This document shows, one piece after another, positions 30,987-41,975 of a stretch of DNA of 64,000 nucleotides (position 1 is its first letter; each line of letters begins with the position of its first letter). The notes below the pieces were generated by a model. The model did no database searches and had not been told where the DNA came from. It saw only the letters and a program-made list of their open reading frames with translations. Both the position numbers and the translations under genes were made by a program. The stretch spans positions 620,001 through 684,000 of the forward strand of contig JAOWBW010000385.1 of assembly GCA_026119855.1 (NCBI GenBank), written 5' to 3'. The DNA comes from Campanula takesimana. Its lineage: Eukaryota > Streptophyta > Magnoliopsida > Asterales > Campanulaceae.

Positions 30987-33532
30987 TTAGTTCCTCTTTG
31001 GCAACCACATCTGGCCGCCACTAGAGGATGTAACCTCAGTGGGTCCAGATAGGTGCTTCAAGAGGCATTCATGAGCCTTGTGACCATAATCAGAACAATT
31101 TGAACATCTCACTTGATTGATAGGCTGTGGAGTCGGTAGAACGTCATTCTGTTTAGTCAGTGCATCGGCAGAACTATGGAATTGAGCAGGCACAAACTTA
31201 GTAGGTTTAAAGGTGCTAGTGTTGCCTTTCTTTCCATTCTATTTACCTTTGGCAGTTACCTTTTTAGGTACTTGTCCATCGGCAGCAGATGTGGTTAGAT
31301 CGGCAGTACTAGCTCTGCTGATGTATTCGCCAAGAATACCGTTATCGGCAGACTCAGTATCGACAACCTTAACATGTCTTTGTTTGTGCTTATCATTCCT
31401 TTTGTTCTGGTTCTTAGGATACTTCATTGCCACAGCACTGTATATTGTCTTGGCATCCTTATGCACTGAGTTAACAGGACTACATTCAACTTTCTCATCC
31501 TTTTTCTCGGGCGCACAAGTTTTAGTAGAGCTACTGCTGCTGGAATCAAATCCTAACCCAGATTGGTCCTTATATGACATTTGGGTCTGTAGGATTGTTT
31601 CAACAGCAACTCTAGATTTTGTGTAAGAATCAACAATCCTTGAGAGATGATTGTTTCTTTTCACAAGATCTTCGATCTGAGCTATCAATACTGCTACTTG
31701 GCTTTTGAGATCCAGGTTTTCTTTCTTTAGAAGAACAGACTCAAGTTCATGTCCTTTGAGAACATTAAGTTCAGACACAAGCAAGTCATTCTCTGCAGAA
31801 ATTCTATTGAAATCAGCAGCCATCACTTTATGAACGCTACTCAGCTTCTCATGATCAGTAAAAAGTTCATCCATTGTCTCTACCATTTCAGCTTTGGATA
31901 TTTCAGGAAAGGGATCAGCTAAAATTTTGGGGGCAGCGGGAATAGGTTTGGGAGAGAAGTCAGGTAGAGAAGAGATGGGTTTAGATAAGCTTTTGGCAAT
32001 GCTAGGATGCTCGGTGAATGAGAATTTTCTGGTCATTGGTAAGGGTTTAGGTTTGATGGCAGTGAATTGAATAGAGTTATACTGACCATAGAGAGAGGTT
32101 CCCACTTGGTGAACTCTGTATCCATTTGGGTTCTCTGCTTTGACACTAATCTCTTTGAAGTGTGGTTGAGGTCTTCCAGTAGCTTCTTCTCTGACTGGAG
32201 ATCTTGGAGGAGATGGATCTCGGTAGACTGGAGTCGGCAATGTGGATGTATCGGTATCTTCCAAGTCTAGGGTGACAAAGCTTACATCGGCATCTTCATC
32301 TTCATCATCATCTTCATCTGAGTCAGTTTCACACCAAACCGGCAAGGCCTTTTCTGTGCTTTCATCGGCAACAAATCTTCGAGACTTGGGATGTCTCTTG
32401 TTGAATGACTTCCTCACATACTCATATTTTGGTTGAGGACATTTAGAAGCAAAGTGACCAGGTTTTCTGTAGTTGAAGCAAACAAGATCACCTTTGTTGT
32501 TCTTTCCGTCGGTAGCACTTGTTGATGGTTTGTTGTAACTCGCTGGTTTTTGAAAAGTTGGTGTGAATGATTTTGGTTGCTGGTAGTTTCCTTTCTGCAT
32601 CCTTTTGAAGTCCTTAAACCTTTTGTAGTTCCTAGCGAAGGCGGCAAATTCGTCTTCTTCCATAGGCTGTTCTGAGGTAGTTGCAGGGGTTTTGGAGCTG
32701 CAGGGTATAGGATGGGGATCTATAGGAGGGAATTTGTTTGAAGGGAAGGATATCTATGACTGAGCTGATAGAGACAAGTTTTTGAAATTTTTATCGAGAA
32801 CGTTAAGTTTTTGCAGTTCTCTCTCATACAGAAATAGACTAGATACAAGATTCTGAATAGAAGTCTTGTTCAAGTCTCTCACTTCTCTAACAGCGGTGAC
32901 CTTGGTATGATACTCATTTCCCAAAGAACTTAGAAAACTAATATTCAGGTCTTTCATAGTATAAATCTTTCCTAATGAAGCACATAAATTACTTACCTCG
33001 CAGAATCTGTCGTAGGCACTCCTTAGTGATTCACCATCTTGTTTCTTGAAGGATTCAAACTCAGCGATACAATCGTAGAGTCTGTTGTCCTTTACCTGCT
33101 CATCAACTTCAAAGTATGCAAGGAGCTTGTTCCAGCATTCTTGAGCTGTGGAGCACAAGTCAATGAGTTTATATTGCTTGTCGTCCAAACCACAAGAAAT
33201 AATGTGGCATGCTTTTCCATCTAGGGCAGCTAAAAGTTTGTCGTCCTCAGTCCATTCCTCTCTTGGTTTCTCGACCAAGGTTTCTTCAATCTGAACATGA
33301 GTTTCTTGTTCAGTGTCACGATCAGCATGTTGTGTCAGCGGAGTGGAGGGAATAGGTCTATAGGTGGTTAGACTTTTAAAGGAATGATTGGACCACCTTC
33401 TATGACCTTCATCAACCGATCATCGATTGAGTTCATATACTTTATCATACGAGATTTCCAGACACCAAACTCGTTGACATTTAACAACGGTATGGTAGTG
33501 ATGTTAAATGACTGCATGATTTTTCCTGCCAT
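30987..33532 (-). pseudogene. Copia D gag, long form, with stops
   Basis: The start is the ATG at 33532 (MAGKIMQSFNITTIPLLN), about 50 bases inside the primer site; a stop and frameshift follow near 33370-33280, and the main frame continues from 33278. The capsid part (QECWNKLLAYFE, DRLYDC-like, SAYDRFCEVSNLCASLG) ends at a TAG at 32754. After that come a basic region, a zinc knuckle CFNYRKPGHFASKC in which the second Cys is Tyr, a long acidic and coiled-coil segment, and another TAG at 31239. A second knuckle-like CSNCSDYGHKAHEC lies at about 31110. With two knuckles and a coiled coil it fits the large gag of SIRE-type elements. Confidence 0.85.
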
Positions 33533-33583
33533 GGTATCGGCAATACAAGCTGCAAAGCTTGGAAATTTCTTTCAAAATTCCAA

Positions 33584-33595
33584 GCTCTGATACCA
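33584..33595 (-). other. Primer binding site, copia D (tRNA-iMet)
   Basis: On the minus strand TGGTATCAGAGC, two bases (AT) inside the 5' LTR, complementary to the 3' end of initiator tRNA-Met. Confidence 0.92.
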
Positions 33596-33597
33596 AT

Positions 33598-34971
33598 TGT
33601 TAGGCCCAATTGGTAGGAAAATAGGCTAGGGGGGGTGAATAGACTTTTTAAAACTTTTACAAAGAAACACTTTTAAATGCAAAGTCACTTATCAGTTTGC
33701 AAACTATTATCAGTAAGCGCAGCGGGTAAATATGACTTAGTTTTAACTCACACAAAATCAGTGTATAAAAGATTTTCAGAGCTTAGTTTAGACACAAAGT
33801 TGTTTCTAAAAGTTCAATGCAGTTTCAAGAGATTGGTCAATGGAAATTACAATGAATCAGTATAAGCATATGCAATCTGCCGGTGATAGAATTCCAACCG
33901 GCAATGATAAGGCAAGCAACAGAGACACAAAGATTTGGAGAGGTTCACAGTGTAAATACTGCTACGTCCTCTACCAAGTTTGGTCAGAACTTGGATTTGG
34001 GTTAAGAGTACTATTAGATTTTTCTAGTCTATTACAAGCACAGCTTTGCCGGTATACAAAGACTAAGTTCTAGAAATTTTAATGGATCATAAAACAATTC
34101 TGACCAAGTGTATTTGAGCGGCAAGTTCAAGAGAACTTATCTCACTCAGGTGGGTGTGTGAATAACTTCAACAACGTATTCCTTATATGATCTAGTTCGG
34201 GAATACTAACAATGTTGTTTAAGTTGGTGCACAAGTGTATGTCCTATTAAATGATCTAATGATTATATGGACACAGAATGTTTGAGTCTTTAATGAATAC
34301 TCAAAAACATTCAACTCTCTTCAATGTTCTATTTTCACCAACCTTCTTCAATGCTCCAAGTCCACTATTTATAAGAGGAGTAAATGTCTTGAGTCTTGTA
34401 GAAGAAGGCTTGCAATTTGAATATCCAGCTGGGTAGTTGAGGAGCATTAAATGCGGTATCTTTGGCATTAATGGCGAAGATATGTGGTACACGCATGCTC
34501 GCAAAAGTCTGATGGGTAAGGACCACTTTGTCTCAACCGGTTACCTGCAAAAAGTAGAGACAGAGTATAGCTAAAAGTAGCTATGTGTCAGACGGCGCAG
34601 CAATCATTACAGAGCAGGTAAACTACTTTTACATAAAACAGTAAGAAAGGACAGGGACAATCAGCAAGGTTGACTTTAAGGTGAAACGATGTAACCTGAC
34701 TGACAGTACAGACTATCTTTCTTTATCGGCAAGTTGAGAATGAAGTTGATCGGCAACTTGTTTATCAAGTTGATCGGCAACTAGTTTACTGGTCTGCTGA
34801 TTTGCTTCCTCTTGCTGGTTTGCCTTGTTTGAAGAGTTGGAATACACATGTGCTGGTCACCAAGAATCCTAAGAGTACCTTACAAAGGTTCTAATAAAAT
34901 TGAGGGATCCTAAGTGATAGCTATGATTGGGATTAAGCAATTCTATGTCCTAAACATATATTTGAACAACA
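33598..34971 (-). mobile_element. 5' LTR of copia D
   Basis: 1374 bp, the partner of 20847-22228, with the same ends and the TATA box at 34373-34365 (minus). It contains the three TCGGCAA phrases near 34727-34780. Confidence 0.93.
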
Positions 34972-34976
34972 ATCTT

Positions 34977-35998
34977 TTTGTATTAGGAATCCAAGTTCAC
35001 TGAGAGTATTCACGGAGTATTTTGGGATTATCATAAAAGGCCTATATAGAAAAGGTATTACAAAAGGTATAGCATGCAAAACTATAAACCACTTGACACC
35101 TCTAATTTTAAAGGATACATGCTTAGTCTCAAACAGTGTCCTAAAGTTAATTATGAATCCAAGTGTATAGAAATATCCCTCTTTGCATCAGCAGTAAGAA
35201 AGCTTAATAAATGCGTAAGTCTTGTATTCAATGTTGGGATGCTTGGTCAATACCAAAGCAATCTATAAAGAACATTAAGTAGTAGCCAAAAGAATGATAT
35301 AGTATTTACAAAACACAAAGATCTACATGCCTATTTTTAATCGGATAATCTTGAGATCATTTGGTATTCCGATATTTGTTAAAATTACATGGCTACATAA
35401 GTTTTAATGGACTGTGATTTGTCAAAACAAGTGTCGAAAGACCAATTAAGATATGACTATCAGGTAGCAGTTCCGTACTCTAACAAAAGGTTTATGGATT
35501 TAGACATTAAATATCTTGTTATAAAGAAAAGAGTACAAAATGAACAGAGAAATACAACTTATTAGAACACTCTATAATTTAACGGATCCATTTATGAAAC
35601 GTTATCATCTTTAGTGTTTCACGAGCATGTTGCTCATATGGGTGTAAAAATTTGATAATATTTAATTTAGTGGGAGTTTTGTGTTGTACTTCATTAATTG
35701 TTCTATTATTTTGATCTCATTTGGTAAAGTTGGACTAGTTGGAAGAATATGTATATATTCATTATGATTCCATGCTACACATCTATACTTTTGATCTATG
35801 TCATTTAGTTAGATTTGTATTTGTGATTATAGTGGGTTTAGTTGCGAATCAATTACAACGACTGCCCCTTTAGTCCTATACTTAAAAGACTAATGGACGA
35901 GATTGTTATAGATGACAACAAAGTGCACATTAGGGTTGTCATTTATGTTATACTTATGATTTAAAAGGAAGAACTTGTTTGCAACCCAAGTGGGAGAT
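34977..35998 (+). pseudogene. Copia E pol, decayed right part (reverse transcriptase end and RNase H)
   Basis: The reverse transcriptase frame of E resumes here with VLGIQVHREYSRS-like residues, directly continuing from 20846 once copia D and one ATCTT are removed. Further fragments to about 35600 are RNase H remains in several frames. A purine tract CAAGTGGGAGAT ends the region at 35998. Confidence 0.75.
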
Positions 35999-36481
35999 TG
36001 TTGGAACAAGATGGCTTGCAATACAAGTTATTTAGACTTTCATTAATAAAATCATGACTATAATATTAATATAAAGTATAGTCAAACCTAGTCAATGTGT
36101 AGAATCCCTGAAATGTAATTTACCTATTTATGATGGGCAAAATGGTAAATTAACATTGCTTAAGAAATGAATAGGTGTGGTCCCTAAATGAAATGCCACC
36201 AAGTCTACTATATAAAGGGTCTTCCATCAACCCTTTCAAGACTACTTTTACTTTACTTTCTCTCTTATTATTCTCTTCATTATTGTCTAGAAGTGTTTGA
36301 GAAACTAAAGGGCATTCATCATTTAGAAGATCCATTTTCCTACATCTTCTTCTTCATCTAAAAGTTCTCCCTTCAAATTATTAATATGGATTCAACAGGT
36401 AATCATCGCTTCCGCCTTCATCTCCTTCCTCATTCTTCTTCTAAATATGAGTATGGCATTCAGGGTTAAATTGTTCCATGA
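35999..36481 (+). mobile_element. 3' LTR of copia E
   Basis: 483 bp, differing from the left LTR at about 10 positions. TATATAAAG at 36209-36217. It is followed by the target duplication AGATG (36482-36486). Confidence 0.9.
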
Positions 36482-36486
36482 AGATG

Positions 36487-37067
36487 GCCTTGAGATTCTC
36501 CAAAGTAACGAATACTACCTCCTGACGGTGGGGTCGGCAGTTGGTTTATACACTCGGTATGAACATTGAAATAAACAATTGAAGTAGAATCCTTCCATAG
36601 CCAATGAACTGCACCACTGCAAAAAATGCCCCGATTTTCACTATAATTAAAATCGGCATATAAATTAATACTAGAACATACCAGTGATGTGCATTGGCCT
36701 GTTGCAGATGAGTAAATCTCCAGTTCAATATTCCAGGGTGAAATTTGTTGCGTACACAAAAGTATGACTTTATAATCAAGTGATTCAGAAGGATCAAAAG
36801 CTAAAGTAGTAATCCATTGCATGATGATTTACACCATCGCGGACGAGAGTCAAGTGACAAATGTTTATAGGGAAAAAATAAAGGAGAAATTTTTGCAATT
36901 GGATTAAGGTTGATGTTGATGGGAAGGAGTTTGTAAGTATCGGATCTAAACATTTTGAAGTGTAGAGCCGCTACAGAATCTCTGGGTCGTCGGCGAGCAT
37001 GAAATTGGCGAAATCTATGATTAGAAACAATAGAAAGCCACAATTTGGATACGGTTTGGAATCTAAC
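36487..37067 (-). pseudogene. F-box gene, 5' piece (end of F-box and start of associated domain)
   Basis: On the minus strand from 37067 the frame reads VRFQTVSKLWLSIVSNHRFR, the end of an F-box, then SCNGLLL, a hallmark of the F-box-associated domain. At about 36815-36825 the frame changes and roughly 100 bp of normal sequence are missing. It then continues LAFDPSESLDYKVILL, IYSSATGQC, FCSGAVHWLWKDS and LPTPPSGGSIRYFGE, all At5g07610-type. It ends at the copia E insertion and goes on at 16407. The start of the F-box lies beyond copia C (37068), outside the window. Confidence 0.85.
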
Positions 37068-37602
37068 TGTTGGAATAGAGATAAACCGGGAACTAGTGAT
37101 CTAAATATAAGAAATCAGAAAAGTCGCAGAGCAGGCGAGGAGCGGCCGATCCGGGTAAAGGACTCGGCCGTGCTGCTCGGGCGAGTCAAGGCTGGGGAGC
37201 GGCCGTGCGTTAACCGGGTAGAAACACACATTCTGATGAATTGTGCTCGGCCGAGCTAATCAAGTGACTCGGGCGAGCATGGGAGCTAGAGCGGCCGTGC
37301 AGCGCTGGACGGGAATATGCTGAATTTCGGGATTTCTAATTAGACTAGGGTTTGGTCTTATTCTAGGTTATGTATATAAACAAAGTTCCACCCCCATACT
37401 CATTCTAACTCAGATTTAACATATTATAGTGCAAGATCCTGGCTTGGTAGTGCTCCCAGACGTAGTCAAACATATTGACGAACTGGGTAAACAATTTCTT
37501 GTGTTCTTTTGTCTTTTGCTTTGTTTCTTTATTTCTTGTGCTTATTTGTGGTGCGGTGATTCTTGCTATTTGCTTGGGTGTTGGGAGGGATTTTCCACAA
37601 CA
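37068..37602 (+). mobile_element. 5' LTR of copia C (535 bp)
   Basis: Starts TGTTGGAATAG, ends TTCCACAACA. TATATAAAC lies at 37373-37381. The part 37130-37310 is a cluster of GC-rich palindromic phrases, including the perfect palindrome GCTCGGCCGAGC at 37245-37256 and several AGCGGCCG variants. The primer site TGGTATCAGAGC is at 37605-37616. Confidence 0.9.
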
Positions 37603-37653
37603 ACTGGTATCAGAGCTCCGGGTTAACGATCCGGGTTTATCAAGCAATCAAGA

Positions 37654-38430
37654 ATGGGCAAGGATAAACAAGCGGTGGAGAAATTCGATGGGTCTGACTA
37701 TGGGTTTTGGAGGATGCAAATAGAGGATCTCTTGAATAATAAGGATCTCTACATGCCTCTAAAAGGAGTCAAGCCGAAAAGCGAAATCAGGAAGATTGGG
37801 ATCTTATGGATCGGAAAGCCCTAGGGGTGGTTAGATCTACTTTGTCAAAGTGGATCGCGAAGACTACCAAGAAGGCAAAAACCACCAAGGAGCTATTGGA
37901 TTATCTTACTGAGAGATTTGAAACTCTATCTTCTGCAAATAAGGTTGATTTGATACGCAAGATGGGTAATCTCAAGATGCAAGAGGGAGGATCCTTAGCC
38001 AAGCACATCGATGAGTTTATGGATGTTATAGACTCATTGGAGGCGCTGGATATTACATTTGGGGATGAGGTTCATGCTTGTCAATTGCTAGCATCCTTAC
38101 CAAGAAGTTGGAGCGGAACGGTGACGGCGTTAAATGCTTCAGCAGGTAAGAATAAATTGAAGTATGATGATGTTAAGGACTTTCTTTTAGGCGAGGAAAA
38201 TCGTATGAAGAAGTTGGGGACACCATCTACTTCGGGATCGGCTTTAGCTACAACTAGCAGGGGAAAGCCGGGTGCTAGCAACAAGGGGAGAACCGAATCA
38301 AAGGAAAACATAGGAGGTGGTGAGTACAGGCCTAAGGAGAACAAGAACGTACCAAGGGTTCCCAAGGGATCAGTTCAGTGATATCATTGTAAGGAGTTAG
38401 GACACTACAAGAAGGATTGTCCCATGCGAG
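37654..38430 (+). pseudogene. Copia C gag
   Basis: Starts MGKDKQAVEKFDGSDYGFWRMQ, a common copia gag start. A frameshift lies at about 37790-37805; the main frame then continues through the capsid domain (DRKALGVVRSTLSKWIAK, LIRKMGNLKMQEGGSLAKHI) to 38381. There a TGA replaces the first Cys of the zinc knuckle (remaining YHCKELGHYKKDC). The stop is consistent with a single base change. Confidence 0.85.
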
Positions 38431-38499
38431 GGGATAAATCGGTGAATGTGGTACTGGGGGTGAAGATGTACTGGTTCTAAGTGTTAGTTGTGAGCTAGA

Positions 38500-39683
38500 A
38501 TCATGGGTTCTGGATTCGGGGGCATCATTCCACTCATGAGGGCATGCAAAGAAGATGGAAAATTATACTTCCGGTGATTTCGGAAAGGTCTATCTGGCGG
38601 ATGGCGAGCCTTTGGAAATCAAGGGGAAGGGGGATGTCAGAATAGGAGCATCGGACGGGAAGGTCTTACATCTACACGGGATCAGACACATTCCGGGTTT
38701 GAAAAAGAACCTGTTATCAGTTGGGCAGCTTGATGAAGAAGGTTACAAGGTAACTTTTGGCTGCAGGAACTAGGTTATTACCAAGGAGGATTCAGAGATC
38801 GCTCGGGGTAATAAAGAGGGGACATTGTATTTGGTGAATAACACCAAGGATAGTATCGCGGTGGCGTCATCAAAGGGTGATACGGATTTGTGGCACTGTC
38901 GATTGGGTCACATGAGTGAGAAGGGGATGAAAGTACTTTGCTCAAAGAGATTACTACCGGGTTTGAAGACAGTCAACGTGGGGATCTGCGAAGATTGTGC
39001 GTTTGGCAAACAGGCGAGAAGCAACTTCTCGAGGACAGGTAGGGATTTGAGGGAAGCAAAGTTAGAATTGGTCCACACGGATTTGTGGGGGCCGACCCAG
39101 TAACTTCTCTAGGTGGTGCGTCATACTACGTGTCGTTTATTGATGATTCGACAAGGAAGGTCTAGGTTTATTTCTTGAAACACAAAGATGAGGCATTCGA
39201 GGTGTTTAAGAAATGGAAGGCCTTGGTGGAGAATCAGACGGGTCTTAAGCTCAAAAGCTTGAGGTCTGACAATGGTGGGGAGTATGAGCTTGGGGAGTTC
39301 AAGGAATATTTTGCAGCGAATGGTATTCGTATGGTGAAGACACCAAAGGGCACACCTCAACACAACGGGGTTGCAGAGAGGATGAACAAGACTTTGAACG
39401 AGCGGGCTAGAAGTATGAGATTGAAGTGTGGACTTCCGAAGACGTTTTGGGCATATAAAGTTGGCACGGCAGCTTTCTTGATCAATAGGGCACCATAAGT
39501 ACCATTGGGGAATGAAATTCCAGAGGAAGCATGGAGTGGCAAGCAGGTAAATTTGTCTTTTCTTCGCATATTTGGCTGCGTTTCATATGTTCATATTGAT
39601 TCTGCTGATAGAACTAAATAAGATGCTAAATCTGTAAAGTGTACGTTTATTGGTTATGGTGGGGATGACTTCGGGTATAAGTG
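38500..39683 (+). pseudogene. Copia C protease and integrase (cut by gypsy F)
   Basis: The protease begins near 38504 (WVLDSGASFHS). A GAG-pre-integrase domain follows (TDLWHCRLGHMSEKGMKVL, CEDCAFGKQARSNF). Integrase residues are seen: LVHTDLWGPT with the first Asp, LRSDNGGEYE with the second, and QHNGVAERMNKTL with the Glu. Stops lie at about 38770, 39101, 39163, 39497 and 39618. The frame FIGYGGDDFGYK is cut at 39683 by the LTR of gypsy F. Confidence 0.88.
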
Positions 39684-40658
39684 TGTAGACACCCCGCCTT
39701 GGACCGCTCACCCCGATTGCACGGTTGATCTTGTGTTTTTCCCTTTTTATGTGTTTTTTGTTAGTTTCTGTTACTTCTGTTAAGTTCCTGACTGACTTCG
39801 TTAAGTCCAAGGACTAAACTGAATAACAGGGCTGACATTCTAGTCCATTCTGTCAAAAAGGCCATTTCTGAGTCACGCGCCTCCGACCATAGGAGCCAGA
39901 CGTGCGCGCCTTCCGCCCCCGAGGTAGGAAGCGCGCGCCTCTGGGCGACGGTTACAGATTTCTGTCCAAGAATCTCTCCCTTGCTCATTTTTACATGATT
40001 TGCCCGGGAAAGATTTCTTGGTGACTGAGTTTTGGCACCAAAAACACTTTGTTTTCAACTATAAAAACCCTCCTAATCCACCTTTTCAAATGACCGAAAA
40101 TTCTACTTACAAAAACTATACACAAATCATTTCTAAGGTATTTTCCAAAGTAATTCATCAAGAAGTGTTTGAAGTCACTTGAAATTTAGGTAAAACTCCA
40201 TTTCTCTTCTTCTTCTCTACTTCATCTCTTTTTTCCTCTTTTATTTTATAAAACGTGCAATCACCCAAATCATTTTGGGAAATGACACCAAAGACTACTT
40301 CACTTCATTGAAGTTGGTCAAGGAGCCATCTCCCTACATTCCAAAACACCTTTCAAAACCCCTTTTATTATTAAGAATAGGAAGAACATTATATCTTTTT
40401 TGTAGACTTTGATCAAGCAAGACTGACATTAGTCGGGCGAGATGGGTGTTTAAGTACTTCCCATCTCATAACCTAACGCCCGAACCTCATAACAAGAATC
40501 TTTGTTTTCGTAATCAAACTTAGGCTATAAATATTAGGTTTTTCTTATGTTCCTCTAAAAAATAGGTGGCGACTCTAAACACATTAAAACACAAATAGAC
40601 ATCCTAGGAATGACACATGCGCTCTAGCCCAGCCGTGCCCTCTCCCGAGGTATCTACA
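39684..40658 (+). mobile_element. 5' LTR of gypsy F (975 bp)
   Basis: Starts TGTAGACACC and ends GGTATCTACA. TATAAAAACC at 40060-40069. GC-rich phrases (gtgcgcgcc, gcgcgcgcc) lie at 39876-39945. It is a shorter relative of the LTR of gypsy G. Confidence 0.9.
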
Positions 40659-40659
40659 G

Positions 40660-40677
40660 TGGCGACTCTGCTGGGGA
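40660..40677 (+). other. Primer binding site, gypsy F
   Basis: TGGCGACTCTGCTGGGGA, one base inside the LTR end, like that of gypsy G with one difference. A tRNA-Arg origin is suggested from memory. Confidence 0.75.
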
Positions 40678-41975
40678 TGTTTGAGGGTTAAACTTGCATT
40701 TCTGTTCAAAGTCTATATTTTTCTGGGCATTCTGGTCTCTGATGGGGGGAAGCGTGCGCCTCTAGCCTTCTTGGCCTAAGGCGTGCGCGTCCCACACCAA
40801 ATACCAGAATCACCCGCCTCCCATATGTTCTTCCTATTCTTCTTCTTTTTTCTACGCTAATCATTTCTGCAGGGGTTACAATGTATATTCAGGACCAGGG
40901 CAATCCCCTGAGTCCAAAGTCTGACAATCTGACAGGTTTGCCCAGAAGCGGGCGCCTCCCACAGACTTTGGGCCATGCGCGCGCATCCCACAACACAAGC
41001 CAGAGGCACGCGCTTCTGGGTGGTTTTCCAGAACAGGAACAGCTTCAGAGCAGAATGATTGGGGTGTGGGCACAGTTGCCTGCATCAAGGACTGATTTAG
41101 ACCTCTTAAACTGGTTTGTTTTGTGTTTTTTATCGGTCACACGGGTGATTCGAGAGTTGTAATTACGTGCTTATTTTCTTTTCTTTCATTAAAAAAAAAG
41201 TAAAAAATGTTTTGTCACGTGTTGGACCTCACACTACGTGCACAAATTCCTATAAATTGCTCACTATCGAGTCGTACAAGTTCATAACCCCAAACCCGTC
41301 GAGGCCCGTCCTAGGAAGTTTCAAGCTCCACCCGACATTGACTCTTTCGAAGCGGTAAACCTCAACCCATGGCGTAGTTCATGACTACATGCCGGGGATG
41401 ACCTTATGCTTCTCATTAGCCGAGCATAAGCCAACACAATTCTATTTAAGGTCTAACACTCCGTGACTAAGTCGGTTTTCATGTGCCGAGATTTCCCTAA
41501 ACTAATGTCTTCAAAACATACATGCCAAGTGGTTATCATGGACGAAATAAAAACCGTCCCCAAGTGGTTATTATGGATGAAAATAAAAATCCGTCCCCGC
41601 ATGTAAGCTTTACTACATTAATTTAGTTTAATCCCGAGATGTGTAGGATTCACAAGCGTGATGGAATCCGATGAGTATATGGGACCGTGAGAAGGTCGAT
41701 ATACTAGTGTGACGATTCCATTATTTCCTTAGAAACTCAAAAGGGACCCCATCCCTCCGACTTATAAAAAAAAAAAAAAAAAAGTCTTTTTCTTATATGG
41801 TTTGAGTCGTGTGCCCACTGTGTGTTCTAAACCTCTTCATGGACCGAAAGTGTTACTCAAGACTGACAAGGGCCTCTTCTGCAATATAGGTCCAATTGGT
41901 ACTTACAGAGTCTACCGGGATTCAGCGAATCGGTTAGTTCGTGAAGAGATTACCCCAACATCTCCAACAACAACC
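40678..41975 (+). other. 5' leader of gypsy F with GC-rich clusters
   Basis: Contains GCGTGCGCC/GCGTGCGCG phrases at 40750-40795 and 40945-41012, and the block 41216-41740 shared with gypsy G. An A tract lies at 41766-41783. An open frame starts upstream of gag at 41802, but residues before MTGSNN show no homology to G. Confidence 0.7.

Larger units (their letters stand above)
20847..34971 (-). mobile_element. Ty1/copia element D, 14.1 kb, env-like type
   Basis: Complete from LTR to LTR on the minus strand, inserted in the reverse transcriptase of copia E with the 5-bp target duplication ATCTT (20842-20846, 34972-34976). The LTRs (1382 and 1374 bp) differ at about 20 positions by eye, so it is young. 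Order in sense direction: 5' LTR, primer site, gag (33532-30987), protease-integrase-reverse transcriptase-RNase H (30927-27596), motif array and promoter-like region (27600-26845), and a large extra coding region (26844-22598). The layout resembles SIRE/Maximus elements. Stops in nearly every domain argue that this copy is not functional. Confidence 0.95.
16408..36481 (+). mobile_element. Ty1/copia element E, split by copia D
   Basis: LTRs of 483 bp at 16408-16890 and 35999-36481 differ at about 10 sites. The target duplication AGATG lies at 16403-16407 and 36482-36486. A tRNA-iMet primer site follows the left LTR (TGGTATCAGAGC at 16893-16904), and a polypurine tract CAAGTGGGAGAT lies before the right LTR. 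Without copia D and its duplicated ATCTT the element is about 5.9 kb. Its gag is partly kept; pol is heavily decayed although the LTRs differ by only about 2 percent, so it was probably mobilised in trans. Confidence 0.9.
37068..39683 (+). mobile_element. Ty1/copia element C (5' half; split by gypsy F)
   Basis: 5' LTR 37068-37602, primer site at 37605, gag, protease and integrase up to 39683, where gypsy F begins. It is inserted in the F-box of the host gene (left flank CTAAC at 37063-37067). The 3' half and 3' LTR lie outside the window on the right. Many stops show that it is dead. Confidence 0.9.

Noticed and set aside
20847..34971. Copia D as a Ty3/gypsy or endogenous virus because of its extra ORF
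   Set aside because: Integrase lies before reverse transcriptase, and the primer site, PR and RT motifs are those of Ty1/copia; the extra ORF has no membrane segment.
37605..37616. tRNA gene fragments at TGGTATCAGAGC sites
   Set aside because: Only 12 bp are complementary to initiator tRNA, next to LTR ends; they are primer binding sites (also at 16893, 33584, 53195 and 57311).
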